Part shown: one piece after another, positions 44,400 through 55,880 of the stretch | How the letters are laid out: each line of letters starts with the position of its first letter | How positions within the stretch are numbered: the first letter of the stretch is position 1 | Made by a program: the position numbers and the translations under genes | Notes under the pieces: model-generated | Databases searched by the model: none | Told to the model about the DNA's origin: nothing | Seen by the model: only the letters and a program-made list of their open reading frames with translations | Assembly (NCBI GenBank): GCA_050084515.1 | Contig: CM114272.1 | Location: 21,328,001 to 21,392,000 of the forward strand | DNA length: 64,000 bases | Reading direction: 5' to 3' | From: Blasia pusilla | Taxonomy: Eukaryota; Marchantiophyta; Marchantiopsida; Blasiales

Positions 44400-46320
44400 A
44401 CATGACTAGTCAAAATAGTTCAATAGTTTGAATAGAGCCGCTAGACCTCCTCGCGGAGTGTCATTTGAAAATTCCAAAGTGATTTCAAACAAGGAAATAT
44501 TACTCTCATATAACTGCTCCAAAATTATAGCCTCCATTTTGGCCAGACCATCTGAATTCTTACAGGTCCATAGGCCCAAACCAAAGTAGTCACGGGCTGC
44601 GTGGAGAAATTCGGCACACCTTGGTTTGATGCTAATATTTTTTGAAGTTGCCATTGTTTCGATAAGTAGGGCAAAAAATCACGACCTCGTGTGGTTCAAA
44701 AATCAGCATGATTTAACCAAATGTGGGTGCTAAAATCCAAATATTTAATTTCCAAGCTCATTTCCCTAATGGTTTCCAAGAAGCAAGTTTTATCCTCCAT
44801 GGTCGAATTTGTGAACCCACCACCCACTAGTAATCTCGCATCTCTTTCGGCATGATCAAAGTCTATCTGAAATCCCTGATAGTATAGATGATGCCCATTG
44901 AGTCTTACCAAGGAAGAGATCCCCAGAGATTGGATGCTCTTTGGTAAGCAACTATAAGATTTTTGAGTGTTTCTATTTCACTTAAGAATACCAATAATCT
45001 TTCGCTTGCATTAAGACGACATCTCTTGGCAAAAAAATTCTCTGAAATCCTCTATACTTATGCGCTCATAATCATTTGATGCGCTAACCATATTTACAAA
45101 TACTATGTCATAAAGGACATCCCACTTATCCTCTTCCACCGCCCTATTTACAACAGTCCGAAAAAATCCAAGTGTGGTTGTATCAATACTACCAATGACT
45201 TCTTTGTGCGTAGATACAAAAAAGTCATTTGTTGGATATTTGGCCCTCTACAATCGAGTTAAATTTCTCAATGTCCTACAAAATTCATCAAGAGAAAGAC
45301 CAAATTTGGCTTGCGTTGCAAAGTGGAGATGCTTCTTTAAATAGATCTACTTTTCAAGTAGAATATTGAGGAGAATATGCCCATCATCGAAGTAGGACTC
45401 TTTTTCCAAAATGAGCTGGTCAAAGCAATCTCGGCAACTTCTCCCAACAGAGAACTCCCTCTAAAAAAAAAGAACTTAAAGATGGCGCCAACATTCAATT
45501 TTCCACATTTCAATTTATTGTAGTAGGATTTCACGTCCATCAAGTCCTGATTCCGTATTTTGTGAGTAGATGTTGGCCGCATTTACACCCGCAATTTCAG
45601 GAGTTCTTCAGCAACCCATCACATTCTCCTCGTCAAGCCCTTAGAGCGGTCTCAAGTCGGTCTTCTTGAGCCTCCTCTTCTCAACGCTCATTTTATGTCT
45701 CAGCCAGTACTTGGAGTATGCGAGACCATCTCATGCCATGGGTTTACCTTCCTCGTAGGCAACCATTACAGCATGCCATATATTCCATGTGAAGGGAGAG
45801 CAATTATAGACGAAGGTGTTTATCTCCTTGTGGTTGGAACGGAAATGGGCGTTGAGCCTCTTCATCATGGTCTGAATAAAAAATGGAACTTCAACTCGAA
45901 TAGGATACCAATGATAATAGCTCGCACTGATTAAAGAAAAAGATGGCAAGTGTAGTATCTCTTTATTAGATTTGAAGTTCTAATTTTAAATTCAAAATTC
46001 GATTCGAACGATACGGCATAAGCGATCCTCAATGCAAAGAAATCCACCACTTCTCTAATCGTCCTCTTCCCGGTCTTCTTCATCGCTGCCAACTTGATAT
46101 TGGTTCTAGGCCCGAAAAGTGGTTATCTGCATTCTTATCGGAGTCTCAACGTTGTTGGCATATGCGTCCACTTGATTGTGAAGTGACAAGAGGCTGTAAT
46201 ACTTGAGACGACTCTCGGGACAATCTTCCCCCCAAAGTACTGTACATGGGAGACTTTGGAAAAAATCGTCCTCGGTGGCCTCATGAAGTTTAGAGAAGGA
46301 AATTGTTGTATGTTAACCAA
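44400..46320 (-). pseudogene. Unrecognised decayed coding region
   Basis: The minus strand shows a chain of protein-like open stretches with breaks. From upstream: SLNFMRPPRTIFSKVSHVQY (46,350-46,135), VEVPFFIQTMMKRLNAHFRS (45,949-45,731), a long run with THKEVIGSIDTTTLGFFRTV and EEDKWDVLYDIVFVNMVSAS (about 45,245-45,050), VGGGFTNSTMEDKTCFLETI (44,911-44,696) and GLAKMEAIILEQLYESNISL (44,654-44,406). I know no family with this content. It lies between the CACTA element and an LTR fragment. Confidence 0.45.
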
Positions 46321-46323
46321 CAA

Positions 46324-46500
46324 TGTCGTGCGCCTACTCTCCTTGAACATTAATCTTTGTTGTTGCGGAAGCGTACTGTCAGTAGGTCACGCTCTCAACC
46401 CTGATCTGCATCCAAACACGCACTCTAGTTAGTCGGGTCTTGGATCAATCAGTGGGCTAACTTTTCGAGTCCTCCTCTCACTCTCTCATCAAGCTCAACC
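46324..46500 (-). mobile_element. Partial LTR of the chromovirus family (first ~180 bp only)
   Basis: The sequence starts TGTCGTGCGCCTACTCTCCT and matches the complete LTR up to CAAGCTCAACC (LTR position about 179), then stops. It is less diverged than the copy at 28.2 kb. A MITE fragment begins at the break. Confidence 0.8.
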
Positions 46501-46635
46501 CGTGGCCCGCACCCAAGCCCGCCGCGTAGACCCGGGCTGACGAAGCCCGCACTTGCTGTGGGCTTTGGGGCAGGCTCGGTGCGGGCCGGGCATGTCCTTC
46601 CCTAGGACAGACTTGTGCATTCCTGTGCAACCTTG
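46501..46635. mobile_element. hAT-like MITE, copy E (GC-rich form, right part)
   Basis: The fragment holds the GC-rich core (CCCGCACCCAAGCCCGCC), CATGTCCTTCCCTAGGACAG and the terminal GTGCAACCTTG at 46,635. The left terminus is missing and it joins the LTR fragment directly. Confidence 0.65.
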
Positions 46636-46671
46636 AAATTTCTTCATTTTCATTTTACCTCCTACGTTCCT

Positions 46672-47560
46672 CAGACTCCTCTCTTCACTTTCCAAAAATT
46701 TATTTCTATAATGGAGCTAGGTCATAAGATATTTTGTAGTTTTTTTTTTTAAGAATACGTTCATGAATGAAATTCATAATGGTTTTTTCCCCAAAATAAT
46801 TCCTTCTAAACTATAAGAAAGAAATGAAAAAGTGGAAGGATTCGATTTCCCCTTGAAAAAGTAGTTTAGAGACAAAAAAACATGACTCCTAAGTCAAGAA
46901 AAAACAAGTAGTTTGCTAGTGCATAAAACCACTACTTTGTTACTACTTTGTAAGTAAAAAACAAGAACATTGACTAAAAATTTTCCAACTACGCATACTC
47001 GCAAGAAAGACGCTCTTTGAAAGCCAACTTCAAGTTCCTTGTTGCTCAACTTGCAATTGTTAAGAAAATCTTTGCAAGTATAATCAAATGAAACTTCACA
47101 TCCATATTGAAGTCGCAAATTGCAAGTTGAATTCTCTATTGTGTAAGTCCATTGTGAGTTAAGAATTTGCAAAGTTGTAGCTCCAATGCAACTCTCAAGA
47201 CTTGCAAAGTAGCGACAAATGTAGTAGTGGGAGTCTTGGAAAGTTGGGAGAAAATTTGCAAATAGAATGATTGTGGAGGAAAAAGGAGAATTTATGTTCG
47301 AAATTTCAATATCTGCAAGTGCCTTTGCAAATGTTATGCGAGTCATTTGCAAGTGCTCATAAACTCGTGCATTACGAGAGCTTGGCGAGTTTTTTATGTC
47401 TCTTGGAAGTCGCAAGATCGGATCCTCAGTATTCGCTCTTTGCAACTTAAGTTATTCAAGGTATTTGTGAAGCACACTCACTGATCTCAAGAGGAAGTGT
47501 TTACGAGTTTTTGCATCTCACAAATACACAAATCTTGCAAATTACTTGCAATTGAGCCAC
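46672..47560. repeat. Dispersed repeat X, copy 2
   Basis: The first ~275 bp is similar to 8,410-8,735 in the same orientation (TATAATGGAGCTA, the CCCCTTGAAAAAG block, AAAACCACTACTTTG). The rest is rich in TTGCAAG, ACTCGCAAG and GCAAGTTG motifs like copy 1. A 183-codon minus-strand open frame within it has no recognisable content and is probably chance. Confidence 0.45.
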
Positions 47561-50500
47561 AAAGTTGAGAATGGTTGTTCCAGTAAATGGTTAGCACAAA
47601 GTGCACTCAGAAAAATTTAAAACGTTAAAAACAAGAAAAATGTTGAATGCCTGCCTCTCATCCTTCAGATTGGACTATCATGTCCATTTACATGTGGGCT
47701 TTAGAATTGAAACAATTTAAGGTGGCGCTATCTATTGCTATGCAATCATACGCTTTCATCTAGTATCCCCCCTTGTGTTTGTTGGTTCATAACTTAGTTT
47801 CGTGCAGATATTTCTTTCCCTGACGCCACATTTTGTCATCTACCTGAAGGTGGCGTCCGGAAAGAAGCGCAATTTTAGTTTCCAACTCACGATGTCGGGT
47901 TCTTTGCCTCATTCACGTGTACAACTTTCCGTAAATTGCAAGTATAGACAGACTGACTTGGACTGTATGTCTTGAGTCCGCCCATGACCAGGTCAAGAGG
48001 ACCTTGCCCACATATGCAAATTCGCGTGTCGCGTGTCTCACTAAGGCGTAAGTGAGATCGTGGACCTCCGACACCTTTCCTATCTTGCCTTTTCATCATC
48101 ATCATATACCCTTTCCAAGAGCATTTTATAGAGGCCATCCTGTTCAAGAGCGAGGAATGCGGATATCGATTAATTAACATTCGCGTATCATTGAATGCAT
48201 TCCTATAGCTGTAGACATAGTACGATATTGTCGAATCTCAACTCATAGGATGATTGTTAAGGCTCTAATTACAGGCCGCGAATCTCGACAGCAATTCGGT
48301 TTCATTCCGTGATTTCTCAGGTGCTTGAGGATTGGTGAAAAGCTATGCATGACCCGGATTGACTGGGTTTCTCAAATTCTAGAAACAGAGTCCCTTAACT
48401 CCGCAGAAGAGCAACTCTCGCCAAATTTTGATCTGCGCCCTCGATCTAGATTAAACCAGCTTGCAGTCCTAACTTGATTTCTGTTATCGGAAATTTCCCC
48501 TGGAAATCAGATACCGCTGAACCTTCTGCCAAGGATGGATTGGCTTATTCTCCAACCATAAACTTGTGACTCGAGTTTGACTCACTTTCTGAAGTTCACT
48601 TGTATCCTCTAGAGCCAGCGATTGTTTTGTCAGCTGCTTACTCCACTTAGCGTCAGCACATAGCTGAGAGATTTTGCAGAGGAGAGCCAAACGAAGACTG
48701 TGACATTGTTCATTGTCTGCAAGTCATCCACGATTACTTTCCATTGCTAGGGGGAATTATCCGATTATTGTTCACCTCTGACATTGTCAAGTTTGGGTTC
48801 AACTTCGGTATTCCCAGACTGAATTGACTGTTTGACGAGTATTGGGAGAAAATTGCACCGCGCGCAAATTCTTTACACATTACCTTTCACACTGTACTGA
48901 AATGGTTACGGACTCGTCTTCGCACTCGATTTACATCTGAACCCTGAGCGGCAGTTTTGATTGCAGAACTGACAATGGATTGAAATGATCAAATCGTTTA
49001 TACAGCTGAATCGAGTTCTTTTCGTTATACAGGTTTTCGTACATACAAGACGGGGCCTTCGTGAACAGGAGTTATTTCTCGGAACTTAATCTTTACGTTT
49101 TTTTCATCTTCTTTTGCTTGAAGATGTTTGTACATGCGAGAATCATCTAGGCAGAAATCTTCCTACCAGTACACTCAATGTCCAAGCCTATCCAGCCTCT
49201 ATTGTGCGAATTAGCTTGGTCGATGAAAGCACGAGTTCCTCTGTTCAGGGTTTGTGAATTTCAGAATGTTACTCTGAAATATTACGACTCGGAAAAGGTC
49301 CATTTGTCTTGATTATCGGTCGCACGATGAATCGCCATTGAACTCAGCTGGGGAGGGATGCCACATTTCTTGTTATTTCCGTCGATAGAATCCTGATCCA
49401 ACTTCCAGTCTGACATTGGTCGCGCGACAATCAACTACCTAGATCGATTCTACCAGAGTATTTGGAATTCTCTTGATATGTAAATACCGGGAAAAAAAAA
49501 TTAGGCGCCAAGAAAACTTTTAAAAAAACAATTTGAGAGAATGTATTGGTTCGTGCATAGGACGGGACCAATAATCACAGGCAGTACACAGATTTTTAAC
49601 TAATGCAAATTGCTCTTCCTCTCTCCAATGGAAATCGTCGCTGAATTATTCACAGCGCCCTAGCGCCTGTATTGATTGTGATCTCGCTTTTGGGCAGGTT
49701 TCATTCGTTGTCGTGTACAGGCCGGACGGAGGTTCTCGTTAGAAGGGAGGCCCCCCGATTCGCCATGCATCACTGTCAGTGAGGTGTGATCGAGTGATAT
49801 TGTGAAGGTTACTGTTACCAGCCACTACGTCAAGTGCTGGAGCAACCAAGCTATCTTTCTGGTGAAAATTGAGCAGTCGTCCTTGATCGTGAAACTCATG
49901 TAGTTTTCGGACGCAGCAGGGGAGCAATGAGTTCTGATTGTAGAGATTTCGGAGAAAACATGTTCGACTTTCACAGACCGTCGATTTCGGCGCACCTGCT
50001 CCTCGTCAGCGCACGGGCAAGGTTAACTCTGCGATGGGATTTTGGAAGTGACTGTCCGGAAAGATAGCCGCCAGAGCAGGTTTTGAATCTGTTCGAAGAG
50101 TCGGAGCACCGCAACGATCTTTATCATGACGTCTCGCTCGTTGCTTTTCTGCCTTGGTCGACTAGAACCAGAGGCACCACTGTGCTCTGCCCTAGCAATC
50201 TTTATCAATCGACCTTCAAGTGTGGCAGGACAAAGGTCTCTCTTATTTTGGCACATTCATGAAGTACTGGTGACCGGTCACCTCCAGAAAATGTATCTCG
50301 GTTTCTTCGTCTTTCTTTTCCCGAAATTCCTGTAAGAGTACACTCTGAAAATTGGACTATATTCTGACGGGTTCAGGTCACATAAATGACTTGTCGAACG
50401 AGGTACAGTACACGTCCCGAGCTACTCCTCCCCCCCTGGGGATCCAGATTCCGCTTCCGGTTGTACGAATGTGTAGTGGAGCAGGAGTGAATAGTCGGCT

Positions 50501-50660
50501 GGTAATCAATCTCCACCAGGTAAATTCCCCGCATTTTTGTGGACAAGGTCGTGCAGAAGCGCTGTGGTCATATTCGTTCTCTGCGCTGAACTAAAGCGTC
50601 TCTTGCAGGATAAAGGCTCGGCATCTCCGCTGCGAGGGCCTAGAGCCGAAGAGTAACGGA
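47561..50660. other. Unique-looking sequence without supported genes
   Basis: There are no dispersed repeats of the window's families here and only short open frames (up to about 97 codons, for example minus 47,887-48,180). Base composition is more even than in the repeat-rich parts. Small exons of an unidentified gene or a non-coding transcript could lie here, but I see nothing to support one. Confidence 0.4.
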
Positions 50661-53615
50661 TATGCTCGAGCCAAGACTAGTGAAGGGTCCGTGCCACGCA
50701 CGGGAGTGGAGGGATTACCCATGCTCTACAAAATTTATTTATTTTTTCTCCTTTTGAAACATTTCCAGTTGTCACGAAGTCACATGTTTGCAAATCAAGA
50801 ATAATTAATATAGATTTTGAACCGGGACGAGAGTAGACTCGCACATTATGTAGCCAATGCGTGCTCGTCTTCGGCTGTCTAGGTTGTTCCCCCCGCACGC
50901 CCAGGAGAAGTACTGGGGAGGGGAGGGGAGGGAGGGAGTTTTGGATCCACGAAGATCCTCGAGGAAATCCTGCTAAGTCCGTGCTGACAGACATACCCGG
51001 CTGCGCGTGGAAAGCCCAAAAGCCACATCACAAGATCACACCTGCAGACAGATTGTGGGTATACTTATCGCTTCTTGCGATCCAGGTCCTGAGTGGGCAA
51101 CGGACCTAACCTACTCTCTTGCCCTGGATGAATAAATAATAATAAAGAGGTGCTGAGGAGTTACGTGCCTTTTCAACAAGTTGGGATTTTAATATTACAC
51201 ACGTGTGTAGTACAGGTGGATAGAATTGGATGGAAAGAAAAAGAAGAAAAACATCTAGTTCATGTAGGGTCGTAAGAATTAATAATATGACTAATGTGTA
51301 CTATTGTAGGCCTTCATGGATGAAGTTTTGTTCATTTGGACACATACATCCTTGCTATTTCTAAGATTGCTAATGGAGGACGTTGTTTTGTAATCTTGTG
51401 AATCTTTGCTGATGAAGAAGTTATTTCCTACTTTTAGCCATCTCCTACTTACCCCCTCACAACTTGTAACACCTTTCCAACCACTATATATTCGGTGGTC
51501 TACAATGTATAACCCTGAAGTTGGAGGGAGGGAGAGGATTGTGAAGACGATAGTGTGGTGAAAGTCTAGAGGACCTATTCCTAACATTGTGGGGATCTTG
51601 CATGCCTACAACTTGTATCACGCAGGATACACTTGGGCGGGTGCTTTAAGCGATTTGGCATTGTTCATCAATTTGTGTGTGCAATGGCGAATCATTACAT
51701 CTTAAGATATTGGATAATAAGTCATATAATATGACGTCAACCGCCAAATTGTTTTCCTCTCGACGAGCTTCATTTGTTCAAGGCTTCCACGTTCTCTTCA
51801 AAACTTCCTAATCCTTCCACACTTTCTTTTCCATCTCGGTTCAAAAATCTTAGATGTTCTTCTTCTCATATGCAATCCACACTGAGTAATGTGCTACTTG
51901 TGGCCTGACATCTATCGTCATTTAGTTTAGGTTCTGATAACAAGGCTACTTTCACCTCGATCCTACATTGGCTATTCTATCAGCTATCATTTTTTATCCC
52001 TCAGGTATGATATCTACGAAGTTATTAATTTATTATTTTCTCGATAGCCTTGCTCAAGCACAAATTGCACAATCCAACCTAAACAAAATTTGTAATGGAA
52101 ATTAAAGCTATGTCTGACAAGACTTCTTTGCACAAACAGTAAAAACTCTACCTCTCCACATCCTAGTTGAATAGACCATATATTACAACTTCTTATTTGC
52201 TTGGGATTCAAGCATGTCCTTATTCATTCTCATATTTCTATGTAGGTTAAGGAATCTCCTATTTCTTGAGCTATGTTGTTGCTATCATCTCCCACCACAA
52301 CAATTAATGGACTCTCAAGCTACTCCTTCGTATATTCCTCCTTTTCAATAGCTCCTCCTAAGCTTGCTCTTACTCCTTCATCTGATACACATTGCAATCA
52401 CATATGTTGTAGTCATTTCACTTGTTGTTATTATGAGTTTCCAAGTACCAAATATATATGGCAATTCAAAAAAGATGGTTGGTAGTGATGTGGGAAACAA
52501 ACCATAATACCAACATATCAATAGATTGAGTACGGAGAGATAGTGCCACATTATGAACAATATAGCGTATAAACCTCAACCAAGTTGTCAACCTAGTCAA
52601 TCATGAAGCCAAATTCTGGTTATTCCCAATATCATCTTGATAGTGGTGGTCTTATGCACACACAAGAAATTTTCATCTCCAATACCAGAATAAACAAGCA
52701 AACAAGAAAACTCTTTAAAAAAATGGTGAGCCGCTACAATGATCTCAATTGTCTTCGCCAAGTTTATGCAATCTAGATGGCATCTTACTACAATATTTTT
52801 TGAATATGAGACTTCACAAATATAAGGAAGGTATCTATGTCTTAAGGGAAAAAAAAACATATTAAAAACTCTTTTCGACTCAATTTTCTTGCAAAAATTG
52901 ACATTAGTACAACACATTTTATTGATCCTATTACAATGAGATGCAATAATGATAGGCCTTTTGTCCAAAGCTGCAATGTGATAACATGCCTTTAACTCCT
53001 TCTACACTTATGGGGTGCCCACATGAATTTACAAGAGCTAACTAACATTGCTTGGTCTTTCTACTTACTAAATATGGACTTAAGTCTAAGCCTACAAGAT
53101 CATTAGATATTAGTACTGAATCAAAAAAATGCCTAGGACTTGACAAATAAGATGAGAGATTAAATTTAACTTACAAAAGTTAATATTTGTTGTTGCCTTG
53201 AATAAACAAATTTCAACAAAATAAGTTGCTCTAACGTCTTTACAAATTTTGATCATTTATAGATCACAAGAAATACACTAGATTGACTATAATTTTATAA
53301 CCCTCCAATTAGAAGAACTTCCCTTTAAGTTATAAGAATGTATATATGTCATATATACATCCAACTTTCTTATATTCAAATAGAACTGCAATTATTGAAC
53401 ATTTATTATTCATTCAATTCTGGACCAACCTTGTGTTAATCGAATCTAATTCTAATAAACCCACTCATAAGATCTTTGGCTAAGACAACTTGGGAGACAT
53501 TATCTATAGAACAAATTGTATAGTTAGATTTACCAAATTTCACCCTTTGCATCAAACAAACAAGTTATTTTATGTGGTTCTCCTATAACATATTACTTTG
53601 AGAAGAGTATTCTAT
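50661..53615. other. Unassigned; contains a G-quadruplex-type motif
   Basis: At 50,915-50,936 five G-runs (three of four, two of three) are separated by single As, a strong G4-forming pattern. The rest becomes AT-rich toward 53.6 kb. Open frames of 60-123 codons on both strands have no recognisable domain. Confidence 0.45.
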
Positions 53616-53623
53616 CACATAAG

Positions 53624-53962
53624 CAAGGTTAATTGCATGTGGATAAAATCCATGTCCGTGGGCATGTCCATGTCCATGGACTTATGTCCGTCCTACGAAA
53701 GGACTTGTCCATATGGGCCCCATATTTCCCTTCTTTCTCACTCCCCTTACTTGCCCTCATGTTCCATACTCCCTCACTTCTTCCTCCCTCAACTTCCACT
53801 CCCCCCTCCCTCATTGGTCCTCTCATCCTTGCCTTGCCTTGCCTTCCATCCTAGACTATAAGTGTGGGTCCCACCTCTTGTAACCCATGTCTGTGGACAT
53901 GTCCAAACTTGTCCGTCCATGTCCGTCCTAAGGAAGGAATTTTCCATTTTTGTGCAACAATG
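53624..53962. mobile_element. hAT-like MITE, copy F (339 bp, complete)
   Basis: The element is bounded by the perfect 8-bp duplication CACATAAG (53,616-53,623 and 53,963-53,970). Its termini are CAAGGTTAATTGCATGTGG and the complement of CATTGTTGCACAAAAATGG. It is the reverse complement of copies B and C, with the pyrimidine-rich core on this strand and GGACTTATGTCCGTCC and GGACATGTCC blocks near the ends. No coding capacity. Confidence 0.88.
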
Positions 53963-53970
53963 CACATAAG

Positions 53971-54659
53971 GCTCAAGACTAGACATATCTTCATAAGTGT
54001 ATACATCGTAAGATCATAACCAACATTAATCAAATCCATGATCTAATCAAGTCTTATGTAGTCCAAAATCTTTGGATTGAAGTATATTTAGCTAAAATTG
54101 TAAGCGGTGATAGCATTAGTGAAGGCTTACGATGAAGGCCTCAGAGTAATCCCTAAGAATGAGGAGGAGAAGATACCGTGGGGAATTTATTTTTCCTTTC
54201 AAAGGGTCTTTTTCATCCTTTTCAACTAAGAGTTCATCGTCAGAATGAAGAAGAAACCTCATCATCAAGCAGCTCGGGTGATAGGAAGAAGTCCAAGGCA
54301 AAGAAAGGGAAATTAAGCCAGCAAAGAGCCGTCAATCTGAGGGGTATGAAGGAGACCTCGGGAAGACGTTCACACATGACTACTTGACGCTCCATGAGTC
54401 CATCTTGAAGAAAGAAGATCGACAGTGCAAAAACCATGATGGAAGACCTTGCCAAGGAATTTCAAACTTAAAGGTCTAGTTGGATGCACATTGAGTTAGG
54501 GTATCCCTACTAATTGGCCACCTATGGTGGTATGGAGCACGGGTGATGATGAATTGGAAGCATATGCACTTTACCTTCCAACGCACAAAGAGCTCAACAA
54601 AGAAGATCTCGAGGGTAAAGCTATCATGGAAGTCATAGCCACCCCAAGGAGAGATATCT
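53971..54659. other. Unassigned; possible interior sequence of a decayed element
   Basis: The last bases before the second-family LTR (AAGGAGAGATATC) are purine-rich, as a polypurine tract would be. A plus-strand open frame from 54,524 (DDELEAYALYLPTHKELNKE) runs up to and into the LTR. I do not recognise it. Confidence 0.35.
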
Positions 54660-55276
54660 GTCGTGCGCATACATATCGCTACACAACATACATCGCTGGT
54701 CACATCTACACCACACAACACCGATCTTCCCCACACACGGGTCGATCCACACATGTACAAAAATCAACTCATACATATACATGGAGATCACACAACAAAA
54801 ATAAAGAGTAGTAAAAACGGCACACCCGGCCTAAAACTCCACTCCTCAATCTACATCGGCATATCGAGCCTCGTCCACCCTGTGCTATCAAGGAATCCGG
54901 ACGCTAGCACCCTAGTCCTATCTCACACACATACAAGGGAGGTGCTCCAACGGCCCAACATGAGAAAGATGGCTTAGGAAAGGCATCTTCCTCTCTTATA
55001 TAGGGTTGGGAAGAGCCAAAAGGCTCTTCCCCTAAAAATAGCCCTCCCCTTGGTAACCTGCGCGCACAGGTTACCAAGGGCGGGTGACCTGGTCAACAAG
55101 TCACCCGGCTGTAAAAGACTTCAACATGAAAGTTGTCAGAAACGACGTTCCTGACACAATGGACCTATCCTCAACCTCATCTGACACCGTGGGACAAAGT
55201 TACACTCAAGATAGTCCGCTGGCTCCTACGCCCTATCCACGATAGATCTCGGCCTATCGGCTACTCAGATGTGACA
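54660..55276 (-). mobile_element. LTR of the second retrotransposon family (reverse orientation)
   Basis: On the plus strand it begins TGTCGTGCGCATACATATCG and ends CTCAGATGTGACA. It is the reverse complement of 16,264-16,934, sharing the AAGAGCCAAAAGGCTCTTCC hairpin, CCTGCGCGCACAGGTTACC and GGTGACCTGGTCAACAAG. Its first ten bases equal those of the chromovirus LTR, though the rest is unrelated. No target duplication was found, so it is probably a damaged or partial element. Confidence 0.65.
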
Positions 55277-55469
55277 CATCGCCCACAAAAAAAGGATATA
55301 CCTTGGGGCAAGAATCCAATTAAGGAAGCGAAGACTCTTCTTCTCTAGTGACTTGTCACTACCTCAAGTGCAATGAGGTGAAAGAGGATGAATACATTCA
55401 TAATCTAGTCCAATAGCAATCACTTGAGGATGGATTAGGTTTTAGCTCTTATTAATTTACGGAAGGAAA

Positions 55470-55880
55470 GATGAATATCCAAGGTCATTATGAAGATAAC
55501 GACCAAGGCTATTTGTCCAAATATTTGGATGTCTTTGCGTTCACTGTGGATGAAATGAAGGGTATTCCTTCCCATTATGGAGAGCATCAAAATATTTAAA
55601 ACTTAAATTTGTCTCGGTACGAAGGTGACATTTCGGTTGAATCCCAAGTACTCATTGATGGTTTAAGAATGAGCTTGACAAATGCCTATTCATTGGAGTC
55701 ATCAACCACGTCCTTAGTAGCAAATGGGTATCCCCCATGGTGATATATAGCACTAGAGAAACAAACATGGAAGATCCGAATTTATCAAGACTTAGTCTAC
55801 CAAAAGCTAAATGGAGCAACTCTCAAAGATCGCCAATGCTTACCCTTCATGGATACTATCCTCGGAGCTTATGTGTGGAT
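55470..55880 (+). pseudogene. Decayed Ty3/gypsy reverse transcriptase fragment
   Basis: Across three frames one can read LSKYLDVFAFTVDEMKGIPS, VPKYSLMV, SSKWVSPMV and IYQDLVYQKLNGATLKDR followed by LPFMDTILGA. These match, in order, the DVFAW..(D/E)EM.G(I/L)P, PKYS.MVKEE, WVSP(I/M)VVVPKK and C.DFRKLN..T.KD.(F/Y)PLPF.D..L blocks of gypsy RT. It belongs to a different lineage from the chromovirus. Frameshifts and stops rule out activity. Confidence 0.75.

Noticed and set aside
46894-47445. 183-codon minus-strand ORF
   Set aside because: It lies inside dispersed repeat X, whose GCAAGT-rich motifs are low in stops on that strand; no domain is recognisable.
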